Notes: generated from the sequence alone by a model not told the origin. Shown: positions 51,730-59,967, numbered from the stretch's first letter. The stretch: DNA of 64,000 nt from an uncultured Blastocatellia bacterium (GCA_937934745.1 CALGZC010000040.1:1-64000), one strand, 5' to 3'. Program-made: numbers and translations.

Positions 51730-52827
51730 ATGGCAAGCAAACTCACGACTGCAACCTATGACCTCGACCTGGATGCCACCGGTTGGGGAACGCTGCGGGC
51801 AGAGGCTCGCATTTCTAACGTACCTTCGGCTTCACCGCTGTTGCCGATTGACGGCGAGCTCAAGCTCGAGGCCAAGAAGATTGAAGATGATGTTGTCCGG
51901 CTGACGTTCTTTGGACAGTCCATTGTGGACGGCATTCTGGGGCGCGTCGAAGGGGAATCTGACATCGCCAACGAGTCGCCAACGCGGCGCGTCGCAGCCG
52001 GCGATGGCAAGATCACCGTTGGGAAGTTTTCACATCGCTTTGAGTTTGAAGGCGTTGTGGATTGTTTGCGCTATTGGCGGTCAAAGGCCATTGACGACAA
52101 CATCATCGCGCGTAAACAGCGCCTGTTGTGCGGCAATCTGTTCCATGACCTCTCGGTCCGTGTGCCGCTCGACAGTGAGGAAGTCATTGATACGTGGCTT
52201 GAAATGCAGGATGCCTTCCGCAACTCGCCCAACTTTGGCGACTACATCAAAGACGTGTGGCTGATTGGGCCGTTGTGGAACGCGCTGGAGCAAACCGGGC
52301 AGAGCTTAGACAACATTGACGTGTACTACTTCTCAGAAGTCGAAGGCGGTGAAAAGTCCCGCATTGACTTCCGGTTTGCGGGCGGCGGCACCGGGATTGT
52401 GGACTCGATCAGCCGATGGCTGGAACTTTTCCCGATTGACGGGCTAGGCAAGCCGGTCAACCAGGGCGGCCGTGTGGCGCGGCTACAGGGGAATTTCAAC
52501 GCCAGCGTGCAGGGAATCGAAGTCAAGTTGTTCGTTGAGCTACCGGGCTTTTCCGTTCCCATTGAGGGCGGCAAGCGCAAAGTGCTCAACCACCCGCTCG
52601 TGCCGTTGGCGCACCATGGCATCGCCGTCAACTCTGAGCCGGCCGATCTGGGCATTCGTTTCAAGGTCTCCATTCCCAAAGGGAAGAAGTTCATCGAGAC
52701 GGCCAACAGTTTTGAATGGGATCGCGTGGCGGACAACGTCCGGGTCTTTACCGGCGGACGCTACAAAGCCTGGGCCGAGGGGATTTGCAAAGGCAGCTAC
52801 TCGCCGTTTGACATCTTCTTCGGGTGA
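51730..52827 (+). CDS. fmoA: Fenna-Matthews-Olson bacteriochlorophyll a antenna protein
   Basis: FMO relays excitation from the chlorosome baseplate to the reaction centre as a trimer on the cytoplasmic side. The 365-aa protein keeps five His in the positions known to ligate BChl a in Chlorobaculum: H102, H139, H288, H295 and H296 (FSHRF, LFHDL, LNHPL, LAHHG). Cys353 (EGICKG) is kept, while the partner Cys49 of Chlorobaculum is Gly here (PIDGELKL). AGGAG at 51717-51721 supports the ATG. Known family range is Chlorobiota and Chloracidobacterium. Confidence 0.97.
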   Translation: MASKLTTATYDLDLDATGWGTLRAEARISNVPSASPLLPIDGELKLEAKKIEDDVVRLTFFGQSIVDGILGRVEGESDIANESPTRRVAAGDGKITVGKFSHRFEFEGVVDCLRYWRSKAIDDNIIARKQRLLCGNLFHDLSVRVPLDSEEVIDTWLEMQDAFRNSPNFGDYIKDVWLIGPLWNALEQTGQSLDNIDVYYFSEVEGGEKSRIDFRFAGGGTGIVDSISRWLELFPIDGLGKPVNQGGRVARLQGNFNASVQGIEVKLFVELPGFSVPIEGGKRKVLNHPLVPLAHHGIAVNSEPADLGIRFKVSIPKGKKFIETANSFEWDRVADNVRVFTGGRYKAWAEGICKGSYSPFDIFFG

Positions 52828-52881
52828 CGCCCTGCTGCGCCGCCGGCGCGTTGAGCTGCGGCGACCAGCCTGATGACAACC

Positions 52882-52909
52882 AGCATGACATTGACAGCAT
52901 GACATTGAC
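52882..52909. repeat. Tandem 14-bp repeat between fmoA and the ArsA-like gene
   Basis: AGCATGACATTGAC occurs twice in tandem without mismatch (52882-52895 and 52896-52909), directly before a hairpin. Function unknown; it could be a replication-slippage product. Confidence 0.8.
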
Positions 52910-52910
52910 G

Positions 52911-52942
52911 CCGGTGTGAGGGACGCGGGTCGCTCACACCGG
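52911..52942 (+). other. Perfect 10-bp hairpin upstream of the ArsA-like gene
   Basis: CCGGTGTGAG (52911-52920) pairs with CTCACACCGG (52933-52942) around a 12-nt loop. The ArsA-like start codon lies 11 bp later, so the hairpin could limit translation initiation or protect the fmoA 3' end. No T run. Confidence 0.6.
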
Positions 52943-52953
52943 TCGGGGCGGAT

Positions 52954-54216
52954 ATGACAGACACACGCGTCATTATTTATTCCGGTAAAGGTGGGACGGG
53001 GAAGACCACGGTTTCAGCGGCAACGGCTGTGACGTTGGCGACGGCCGGTAAGAAAGTGCTGGTGATTTCCAGCGATCCGGCCCATTCGCTCGGTGATGTT
53101 TTTCAAATGTCACTGTCGCGGACGGAGCCGACGCCCATTACCGAACGCCTCTTCGGGTTGGAGATTGATACGCTGTACGAAGCGAAACGCAACATGGGAA
53201 ACTTCGAGAAGTTTGTGTCGGAAAGCTACGAAAAACGCGGCATTCGTGCTTCTGTTGCTTCCGAGCTTTCGACGCAACCGGGTCTCGATGAGATTTTCTC
53301 ATTGGTGCGCTTGCACCGCGAAGCACTGTCAGGGCAGTGGGATGTGGTGATCCTGGATACCTCGCCGACGGGGAATACCCTGCGTTTGCTGGCCTACCCG
53401 GAACTCATCGTCGGCGGCAGCATGGGCAAGAAACTCTTTCGCGTGTACCAGGGCATGTCGTCCATGATGAAGCCGTTTGGCTCGTCAAACGGCCCCGACC
53501 CAGAATTCTTCAACGAAGTCAACCAGTTGCTTGACTCAATGAATCAGGTCAGTGCCTTTCTCACCGGCGCTAATGTGACGTTGCGACTGGTGATTAACCC
53601 TGAAAAACTTTCCATTCTGGAAAGCAAGCGCGCGTACACTTTTACCCACATTTACGGCCTGACCATTGATGCTGTTGTCGTCAATAAAATTTACCCGGTC
53701 GGCGACGCGCTGCACGGAGCCGAGTTGGGGAGTTATTTCAACTACTGGGCAAAGCTGCACGGCCGGTATCTCGATGATATCGAGTCGGCATTTGCGCCGT
53801 TGCCGATCTTCAAACTGTTTCTTGAGCCTTGCGAACCGTTAGGCGTTGAGGCGCTGCGGCAGGTCGGAGCCAAGGCCTTCGGTGAGACCGACATTGGCAG
53901 CGTGCTCTACAGCAAGAAGAACATGTGGGTGGAAGATCCGCGTGCGACCGACGCGCCAGACATTCGGCGCTTCGTGGTGCGGATTCCATTTCTGTCTGAA
54001 AACGACCACATTGAAGTCCAGCGTGTCGGGATGGATTTGTACATGTGCATTGGGCGAATTGCCCGCAGTGTGTCGCTGCCCCGGATTCTGTCCAACGCCG
54101 ACATGGTGGACTATGTGGCCGAGGGCGAGTTGTTGACGGTGACGTTCCGTGAACGGGCGCGCGAACCTGAACCACCCCGATTGACACGGCTGCGGCGTTC
54201 CCCAGCCAGTGCTTGA
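52954..54216 (+). CDS. ArsA/Get3-family ATPase in the reaction-centre cluster
   Basis: This 420-aa P-loop ATPase has the deviant Walker A YSGKGGTGKTTVSA, VISSDPAHSLGDVF (switch I) and VILDTSPTGNTLRLL (switch II, with Asn in place of the common His). It is a single-domain protein, so it should dimerise like Get3. Get3 delivers tail-anchored membrane proteins; ArsA drives arsenite efflux. No ArsB or arsenic genes are present. Its position between fmoA and the cytochromes suggests assembly or targeting of photosynthetic proteins, which is inference. The ATG follows GGGGCGG. Confidence 0.88.
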   Translation: MTDTRVIIYSGKGGTGKTTVSAATAVTLATAGKKVLVISSDPAHSLGDVFQMSLSRTEPTPITERLFGLEIDTLYEAKRNMGNFEKFVSESYEKRGIRASVASELSTQPGLDEIFSLVRLHREALSGQWDVVILDTSPTGNTLRLLAYPELIVGGSMGKKLFRVYQGMSSMMKPFGSSNGPDPEFFNEVNQLLDSMNQVSAFLTGANVTLRLVINPEKLSILESKRAYTFTHIYGLTIDAVVVNKIYPVGDALHGAELGSYFNYWAKLHGRYLDDIESAFAPLPIFKLFLEPCEPLGVEALRQVGAKAFGETDIGSVLYSKKNMWVEDPRATDAPDIRRFVVRIPFLSENDHIEVQRVGMDLYMCIGRIARSVSLPRILSNADMVDYVAEGELLTVTFRERAREPEPPRLTRLRRSPASA

Positions 54217-54268
54217 TTGAGAGGGCCGGGCCGGGTAATCAACGCCCTGCCCATGCGAGGTGACCATC

Positions 54269-54928
54269 ATGCAGAAGAAGGTAAAGATCATCGTGCTGGG
54301 CTGTGCCTTGGCGCTTTTTGTTGGCGGTTGCTTTGTTGGGTCGCGCGATCTGAATGAAACGCGCTACCCGAAAGCGCCGATGCCGTTGCGCAATCAGACT
54401 TCCAAAACGGCAGAGGAGATTGTGCGGGAAAGCATCGCTGAAAATACCCCCAGTGCGCGTGAAGCTGCCGCCCTGCGCGACCGGGTAACACCTGTCAACC
54501 TCCAACAGGTCAACGAGCAGGATGTGGCAGGCAACGATCCGCTGGGTTCGCCGGTGCGGGTTGAACTCAACGAGGCTGAAATGTACCGCGATCCCCTTGA
54601 GATTTATCGCGAAGGACGGGCGCTGTTTCAGAATAACTGTGTTGGTTGCCACGGTCACAACGGTTGTGGGAACGTCCCACACTCGACCAACTTCACCGAT
54701 CCCGGCTGGCAGGAAAACAACTCCGACGGCGGGATTTATTCTTCGATTTACAATGGCAAAGGTATCGGGAACGGCGGCGGTGCGATGCCGGCGTACTACA
54801 ACCAACTCAGTCCAAAGCAGATTCGCTATTTGGTAGCCTACCTGCGCGCTTTCAAGGGCAGGCAATGCAATGGGTTGCCGACGCTCAGCGATGTCGAACG
54901 GATGGTGGCCGAACGCCAGAACAAGTAA
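54269..54928 (+). CDS. Mono-haem cytochrome c lipoprotein, likely reaction-centre electron donor (first copy)
   Basis: This 219-aa lipoprotein has lipobox Cys21 (LFVGGC-FVGSRD). The haem site is C124-VG-C127-H128 and the likely axial Met is 173 in MPAYY. It is anchored to the membrane from the periplasmic side, with ~80 residues between anchor and haem domain. Position 52 bp after the ArsA-like gene, and pairing with a second cytochrome, make it a good candidate donor to P840. GAGG at 8 nt supports ATG 54269; GTG 54260 is an alternative. Confidence 0.88.
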   Translation: MQKKVKIIVLGCALALFVGGCFVGSRDLNETRYPKAPMPLRNQTSKTAEEIVRESIAENTPSAREAAALRDRVTPVNLQQVNEQDVAGNDPLGSPVRVELNEAEMYRDPLEIYREGRALFQNNCVGCHGHNGCGNVPHSTNFTDPGWQENNSDGGIYSSIYNGKGIGNGGGAMPAYYNQLSPKQIRYLVAYLRAFKGRQCNGLPTLSDVERMVAERQNK

Positions 54929-54974
54929 CCCTCTGCGATTGCCCACCCCTAGTTGACCGAAGAGGTCGTCTTGA

Positions 54975-55010
54975 GGGGCAGTCTTTAGCATGGTCTAAGA
55001 TAGTTGCCCC
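54975..55010 (+). other. Imperfect hairpin between the two cytochrome genes
   Basis: GGGGCA (54975-54980) pairs with TGCCCC (55005-55010); TCTT/AAGA inside may extend it. No T run. Weaker than the other cluster hairpins. Confidence 0.4.
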
Positions 55011-55048
55011 GGAGGCCGATTCAAGCGGTTGGATCGAGGAGTACGGTC

Positions 55049-55615
55049 ATGACAGACAGCGTGAAAAAAGTTGTCTTGCTGGGCCTGGCGGCTGTGTGTG
55101 CCGCCGGGTGTTTTGTCGGTGCGCGGAACGCGAGCGAGCCACGCCTTGGTGTGTCGCACATCGCTTCTTCCCGTGCCACGCCAGCCTTCCTCCGTGAGGC
55201 GCAAGTCCTCTATGAAGGTACGACAGATAATTTGCCCGCCGATACACCGGCAGAGGAAATCGCCCATTACAAGGCAATGCTGGCAGAACTTCAAACACGC
55301 AACTATGCCTCCTGTGCCGGTTGCCACCAGGTCAACGGCGGCGGAAACAAAGCTATCAATGCCACCAACTTCCAGGATGCCGGGTGGCAGCGGAATAACT
55401 CCTCGCCGGGGATGGTCACTTCCATCGTCAACGGCAAGGGTAAGGTCATGCCAGCTTATAAGGATAAGCTGACGCTGCAACAAATTAACTATTTGGTCGA
55501 GTACATTCGTCGCTTTGAGAAAAAACAGACCGATGCCGCACCGGTGACTGCCGGCGTGCCGTACGGCACGCCGCCGAGTGATACGGCGGCCAGCGAAGCG
55601 ACGGCGCGGCGCTGA
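55049..55615 (+). CDS. Mono-haem cytochrome c lipoprotein, likely reaction-centre electron donor (second copy)
   Basis: This 188-aa lipoprotein resembles its upstream neighbour. The lipobox is AAGC21-FVGARN, the haem site is C89-AG-C92-H93, and the likely axial Met is 134 in VMPAYKD. The shared GCFVG(S/A)R(D/N) start and similar haem domains show they are paralogues. GGAG at 7 nt supports ATG 55049. The C-terminus has a short Thr/Ala/Pro tail. Cryo-EM work on the Chloracidobacterium reaction centre reported two different cytochromes; these are the natural candidates. Confidence 0.88.
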   Translation: MTDSVKKVVLLGLAAVCAAGCFVGARNASEPRLGVSHIASSRATPAFLREAQVLYEGTTDNLPADTPAEEIAHYKAMLAELQTRNYASCAGCHQVNGGGNKAINATNFQDAGWQRNNSSPGMVTSIVNGKGKVMPAYKDKLTLQQINYLVEYIRRFEKKQTDAAPVTAGVPYGTPPSDTAASEATARR

Positions 55616-55655
55616 CCTTGAGGGCGCGGTGCGAACCTCAACGGTGCGGCGCGAA

Positions 55656-55690
55656 CCTGAAGTGCCGCATCGGCTGGGCCGCACTTCAGG
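55656..55690 (+). terminator. 10-bp hairpin after the second cytochrome gene
   Basis: CCTGAAGTGC (55656-55665) pairs with GCACTTCAGG (55681-55690) around 15 nt, 40 bp after the stop. No T run. Confidence 0.45.
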
Positions 55691-55730
55691 AAGTAGCAGG
55701 AACAAACCTACGGTGCAGAGACGGACACAA

Positions 55731-55766
55731 CCCCAGGGTGTTCGCCGTTGGCGTACAGCCCTGGGG
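55731..55766. terminator. Second hairpin at the end of the phototrophy cluster
   Basis: CCCCAGGG (55731-55738) pairs with CCCTGGGG (55759-55766), with an inner CGCC/GGCG stem. It lies between the convergent cytochrome and phosphotransferase genes, so it may act for both. No T run. Confidence 0.45.
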
Positions 55767-55819
55767 GCCAGCCTCTCCTGAGGGATGTGCCCACGCTGCG
55801 CCAGTGTCAACGGGCACTC

Positions 55820-56917
55820 TCAAGCGGCACCCTGTACACCAGATGGCAGCGCTCCCGTACGCAGCAACGGCTCACTGACGGCTGCCATTTCACTTTCTAA
55901 CGATGTGTGAACCAACCGGGTCACCCACGGGAGGTCGGCGATGTGCGCCAGCGCGTCGGCCGTGATTTTCAAAGCGATGGGAATGTAGCTCAGGTAGACC
56001 GGGTTGTTACGGACGGCAAACTGATACGCATACGTCCCAACGGCCTTGAGCAACCGTTGCACCAGCATGAGCTGGTATTCGCGCTCAAAGTGCGCCCGTG
56101 AGGGGTAGTACTCCGTGCCAAAGGCTGCTGTGTGCAGGCGCCAGAACTGCTCCTTGAGCGCGGCTTGAAAGTCGGTGTCTAAAGCCGCATAGGGATCGCC
56201 TGCCAACGAGGCGAGATCGTAGGTTGCCGGCCCCAGGCGTGCATCCTGGTGGTCAATGACCCAGAGCTGTCCGGCGTGGCGCATCAGGTTCCGGGCATGA
56301 TAGTCCCGGTGACACACCACGCGCGGCGTCTGCGCCAGGCGGTGGGCAAGGGCAAACAGTTCCCCTAGCGTCAGTGCTTCGACCTCCGGCGACAGTCGCT
56401 GTTGCCGATACCGCTCGACGTAGTTGCGGAAAAAGTAGTTCATTTCCCAGAACAACTTTTCGTCGTCGAATGCTTGTCGCCAGGCACAGGAATTGGTCGC
56501 TTGGGCTGCAGGGGTTGTTTTCTGAATCTTGATGATTAGGCGCAGGGCAAGGTCATAGTCAATTTGGCGGGTGACTTCGGGCTGGGCAGCCAAAGCGTCC
56601 TGTAGACGGCAGTCGCCAACATCCTGCTGAAGGACGATGCCACGCGCGCCATCCACCGCCAGGACCTGTGGGACAGGAATTCCGGCGGCCTGAAACAGAT
56701 GGGTGACATCCAAATATGCAAACGCTTTGGCGTCGAACGGCTCTCCGTACACAGCGGCGATGAAACTTTCACCGTTCCGGTGGATACGGAAGTACATGCG
56801 GGTTGACGCATCGCCCAAGAGGGGTTCGATGGTGAGCACAGCGGCGCCGAAATAGTCGTGCAGGAAGGCGGTGAGCCTATCCGTCGGGCGTAGTAGGTGG
56901 TTGTCTTCGGCGGTCAT
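55820..56917 (-). CDS. Phosphotransferase, AmgK-like sugar kinase family
   Basis: This 365-aa member of the aminoglycoside-phosphotransferase superfamily has LLGDASTRMYFRI at the start, catalytic VCHRDYHARNLM, and metal-binding WVIDHQDARLGPATYDLASL. These fit the AmgK/COG3178 group, which phosphorylates N-acetylmuramate or N-acetylglucosamine at the anomeric position in peptidoglycan recycling. ATG 56917 overlaps the upstream gene by 41 bp; ATG 56938 is an alternative. Convergent with the cytochrome genes. Confidence 0.82.
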   Translation of the reverse strand: MTAEDNHLLRPTDRLTAFLHDYFGAAVLTIEPLLGDASTRMYFRIHRNGESFIAAVYGEPFDAKAFAYLDVTHLFQAAGIPVPQVLAVDGARGIVLQQDVGDCRLQDALAAQPEVTRQIDYDLALRLIIKIQKTTPAAQATNSCAWRQAFDDEKLFWEMNYFFRNYVERYRQQRLSPEVEALTLGELFALAHRLAQTPRVVCHRDYHARNLMRHAGQLWVIDHQDARLGPATYDLASLAGDPYAALDTDFQAALKEQFWRLHTAAFGTEYYPSRAHFEREYQLMLVQRLLKAVGTYAYQFAVRNNPVYLSYIPIALKITADALAHIADLPWVTRLVHTSLESEMAAVSEPLLRTGALPSGVQGAA

Positions 56918-58283
56918 AGGGAGAGGGTTGGGACGCATCAGGGTGTTCGTGGAGTCGGGATTGGCGTAGGGGGAGCGAGTTTTTGCGCACTGTCTGCCAG
57001 ACTGCCGTTCCGCGCTCAAAGTCACGACCTACGAAATGGTAGGTTTCACCGTCGGTTGTCGTCACGCTTAGCCGGCCGCTTGACACCTGGAAAGCAGCAA
57101 TGGTCTCCGTGGTTAGGGAAAGGCTTTCTGCTCCGTGTGATGCGGCGAATACCAGTCCTGTCGCAGAAAAGCGAAGCGTCCCGGTTTGTCCGGCCGTGAG
57201 GTCTTTCGTTTGGCGCGTGGCCGGTAGTGAGATGGCAGCGATCGTTGGCGCCTGAGCGGCTGCCGATTGGCGTTCCAGTTGGTGTAGGCGGTTATACACG
57301 GTCCGGTCTTCCGGGAAAAGCCGTGCAAGCCGCCGGTATGCGGCAAGAGCTTGGGCAAGGTTTCCGGCACTGACGTAGGCTTCGGCTTTTTGCCGGGCAC
57401 GGCGGCGGAGCTCAGCGCGCAGCGCCTGCGCCTGTGACTGGCTACGGTCATGCACCAGGGCCTGAGAAAGGTAGAAATAGGCGTTCGCTTGTGGAGGATC
57501 GAGATCACGCCCGGCGGCGAGTGCTGCTTCGGCCAGGGTCAGGAAGTGCAGGGCGCGCCCGCGGTTCGCCTCAATGAGGTCGGCGATGCATGCCATGCCG
57601 GCCGTGGTTTGTTCATCGCTGGGGAAGCGCGTCAACAGTAGGGTGTAGTTGGTTTGTGCCGTTGCCAGATCGCCCCGGCTGGCAGCAAGTTCGGCCTGGC
57701 GAATGAGGGCCTGGCGGACCTGCGTGCGCAGGGCCCGCGCCGGCTCGTTGTCCGGTTGAATGAGCAGTATGGCGTCGGCGTAGTACAGGGCATTGTCATT
57801 GGCCGGCGTCGCCCAGTCGCCACGTTGAAAAGCGTCCAGAGCACGCTGGAGAAACTCGGCGATGCGCTCCGTCGGCGCGCCGCTGACGACGGCTGTCGGT
57901 GAACACTCTGGCTTAATGGGCTGCAGGACAAAACTGACTGCTTCTGTTGTCGCGTCGTTTGGCTCGACAAACACTTCACGCTCGGCAAGGAGGAAGCCCT
58001 CATGGACGGCGCGCACGGTATGCAAGCCAGACCTCACCCGTTCAATCGTGCACGGCGTCGTACCGATCCGTTGACCGTCGAGCCAGACTTCTGCGCCGGA
58101 GGGCATCGTGACGACATCCAGTTTGCCCATCGTTGATGGAGATCGAACCCAGAGCGCCATGCCGGCGCCGACCAGCCCGGCAACAAGCGGGAATCCCAGC
58201 ACCACAAGAATCCACTGTCCCAGAGGGCTTCGTTCGGCGCGAACGGAGCCAAGCGGTGTCCGGGAAAAGTAAAGCGTCGTCAT
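56877..58283 (-). CDS. PEGA and TPR-like repeat membrane protein
   Basis: This 468-aa protein has an N-terminal TM helix (GQWILVVLGFPLVAGLVGAGMALWV) and a PEGA domain (GAEVWLDGQRIGTTPCTIERVRSGLHTVRAVHEGF). A run of TPR-like helical pairs follows (ALDAFQRGDWATPANDNALYYADA; AYVSAGNLAQALAAYRRLARLFPEDRTVY), with a C-terminal beta part. It probably acts outside the membrane as a protein-interaction scaffold. The phosphotransferase gene overlaps its end. Confidence 0.78.
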   Translation of the reverse strand: MTTLYFSRTPLGSVRAERSPLGQWILVVLGFPLVAGLVGAGMALWVRSPSTMGKLDVVTMPSGAEVWLDGQRIGTTPCTIERVRSGLHTVRAVHEGFLLAEREVFVEPNDATTEAVSFVLQPIKPECSPTAVVSGAPTERIAEFLQRALDAFQRGDWATPANDNALYYADAILLIQPDNEPARALRTQVRQALIRQAELAASRGDLATAQTNYTLLLTRFPSDEQTTAGMACIADLIEANRGRALHFLTLAEAALAAGRDLDPPQANAYFYLSQALVHDRSQSQAQALRAELRRRARQKAEAYVSAGNLAQALAAYRRLARLFPEDRTVYNRLHQLERQSAAAQAPTIAAISLPATRQTKDLTAGQTGTLRFSATGLVFAASHGAESLSLTTETIAAFQVSSGRLSVTTTDGETYHFVGRDFERGTAVWQTVRKNSLPLRQSRLHEHPDASQPSPYDRRRQPPTTPDG

Positions 58284-58485
58284 AAACGGTCAGGGAAGCA
58301 ATGTTGTCGATCTGCCACGTGACGCCCCGTAGTCCAGGGAGACCTTGTCGGGACCGTAGCCACAAAGTGTAGGTTTGGTCATCTTTGAACGTCAACATAC
58401 CGTAGATGGGGAGAGCCGCCTGTAGAGTTTCTCGAACCGTATCATCACTTCCGAACCTCACCCACGAACCGGTACCGTGAGTGCC

Positions 58486-59106
58486 ATGAGCGATACGTCG
58501 ATGATTTCTCCTGAAACACCTGTAGAAACACTGATTGCATCGTTGTCGGATGAGTCAGCACAGGTGCGGTTGCAAGCGGTGGAGGCGTTGCGCTTGCGCC
58601 AGGAAACCTCTGCCCTCCCGCATCTGCTGCTGATGTTGCACGATCCGGAGTGGTGGGTGCGGGTTGCCGTCGCCGACGCCATTGGTGAACTCGGCGATGA
58701 ATCAACGTTGCAGACCCTTCTGCCCGATTTACAGCATCCCGACCCATTGGTGCGCAGTTCGGTCACCATTGCCTTAGGACGCCTGCACCACAAGCCCGAC
58801 TTGGACGCGATACTTCCGATGGCACGCGATGCTCACCACTGGGTTCGCTATGCGGCCGCCGTCGCGCTGGGTGATTTGTCCGACGTGCGTGCTTTGGAGG
58901 CGTTGGTAAACTTGCTGGAGGATGCCGACTATCTGGTACGCGCCGGAGCTGCGCGCTCACTGGGTAAAATCAAGCATCCAAAAGCCATTCGTCCGTTGCG
59001 ACGCTTGGTCGTCAAGGACGACAACGAGTTGGTGCGCGCCGACGCGCTGGAGGCGCTGCGATGTATCTGGAACGGCTCGCTGGGTGACGAGGAGCCAACC
59101 GCGTGA
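58486..59106 (+). CDS. HEAT-repeat protein
   Basis: This 206-aa protein is made of about five HEAT/PBS-lyase-like repeats, each with the pattern D-x2-VR-x2-AA-x-ALG (VRVAVADAIGELGD, VRSSVTIALGRLHH, VRYAAAVALGDLSD, VRAGAARSLGKIKH, VRADALEALRCIW). Such repeats bind proteins or, in phycobilin lyases, tetrapyrroles. No lyase-specific residues can be assigned. GTG 58477 is an alternative start. Confidence 0.82.
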   Translation: MSDTSMISPETPVETLIASLSDESAQVRLQAVEALRLRQETSALPHLLLMLHDPEWWVRVAVADAIGELGDESTLQTLLPDLQHPDPLVRSSVTIALGRLHHKPDLDAILPMARDAHHWVRYAAAVALGDLSDVRALEALVNLLEDADYLVRAGAARSLGKIKHPKAIRPLRRLVVKDDNELVRADALEALRCIWNGSLGDEEPTA

Positions 59107-59121
59107 GTGCACCGTGCGAAT

Positions 59122-59967
59122 TCACCGTGCCGCGCGGGCAGGCGTCATCCGACGGCCGACCCAAGCGGCGGCTGCGAGCGTCAGGAGATAGGGCAGTGCC
59201 AAAAAGAACTGATACGGCACGGCGTCCACGCCCAAGGCCTGCAAGCGGAACTGCAGGGCGCTGGCAGCGCCAAAGCCGAGTGCTCCGAGGACGACGCCGC
59301 CCGGATGCCGCCGACCGACAAGCACAATCGCCAAGGCAATGAATCCTCGCCCGGCTGTCATGCCTTCGACAAAAGTATTTGACAAGCCCAATGCCAGATA
59401 GCCACCGGCCAAACTGCAGGCTGCACCGTTGAAGAGCGACGCCGTCCAGCGCAGACGCGCAACGCTTAGCCCTGCGCTGGCCACCGCCGTGGGGTTTTCG
59501 CCGGCGGCGCGGAGACCGAGACCAGAGGGTGTCTGAAACAGCCAGTACCAGACCCCGACAGTTAGCGCACAGGCAACCAGCGGCCCGCTCCAGATGGGCA
59601 AGGTCGGCACAACAAACGCTGTATTGGAGTCGCCGACTAATTCGCGCCGCGCAACGGCTGTCAGCCCCAAGGCGAACATGTTGACGGCTGTCCCGACCAG
59701 CAGCGCATCGCGCGCGGCGTTGACGGTGAGCGCCGTAAAGCTTGCTGCAAAGAGCAGACCACCAACCAGGGCTGCCGCTTGCCCCGACCAGGGATTGGCA
59801 GTTGCGTAGGCAACAGCAACGCTGGTGAAAGCGGCCGTCAACATGATGCCTTCAATGCCGATGTTAACCACGCCGGCGCGTTCCGAGACGGTTTCCCCCA
59901 AAGCCGCCAGCATCAGCGGCGTTGCCAGGGTGATGGTGCTGACAGCAAATGCCAAGAGCATCTCCAT
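59122..59967 (-). CDS. ABC transporter permease, nucleoside/simple-sugar type
   Basis: This 281-aa membrane protein has the BPD_transp_2 pattern TPLMLAALGETVSERAGVVNIGIEGIML, then PSGLGLRAAGENPTAVASAGLSVARLRWTASLFNGA, found in BmpABC/Nup-type nucleoside importers. Eight or so TM helices are visible. Partner permease, ATPase and binding protein are not in the window. The C-terminal end is convergent with the HEAT gene. ATG 59967 was chosen; TTG or GTG starts lie up to 18 bp upstream. Confidence 0.85.
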   Translation of the reverse strand: MEMLLAFAVSTITLATPLMLAALGETVSERAGVVNIGIEGIMLTAAFTSVAVAYATANPWSGQAAALVGGLLFAASFTALTVNAARDALLVGTAVNMFALGLTAVARRELVGDSNTAFVVPTLPIWSGPLVACALTVGVWYWLFQTPSGLGLRAAGENPTAVASAGLSVARLRWTASLFNGAACSLAGGYLALGLSNTFVEGMTAGRGFIALAIVLVGRRHPGGVVLGALGFGAASALQFRLQALGVDAVPYQFFLALPYLLTLAAAAWVGRRMTPARAAR

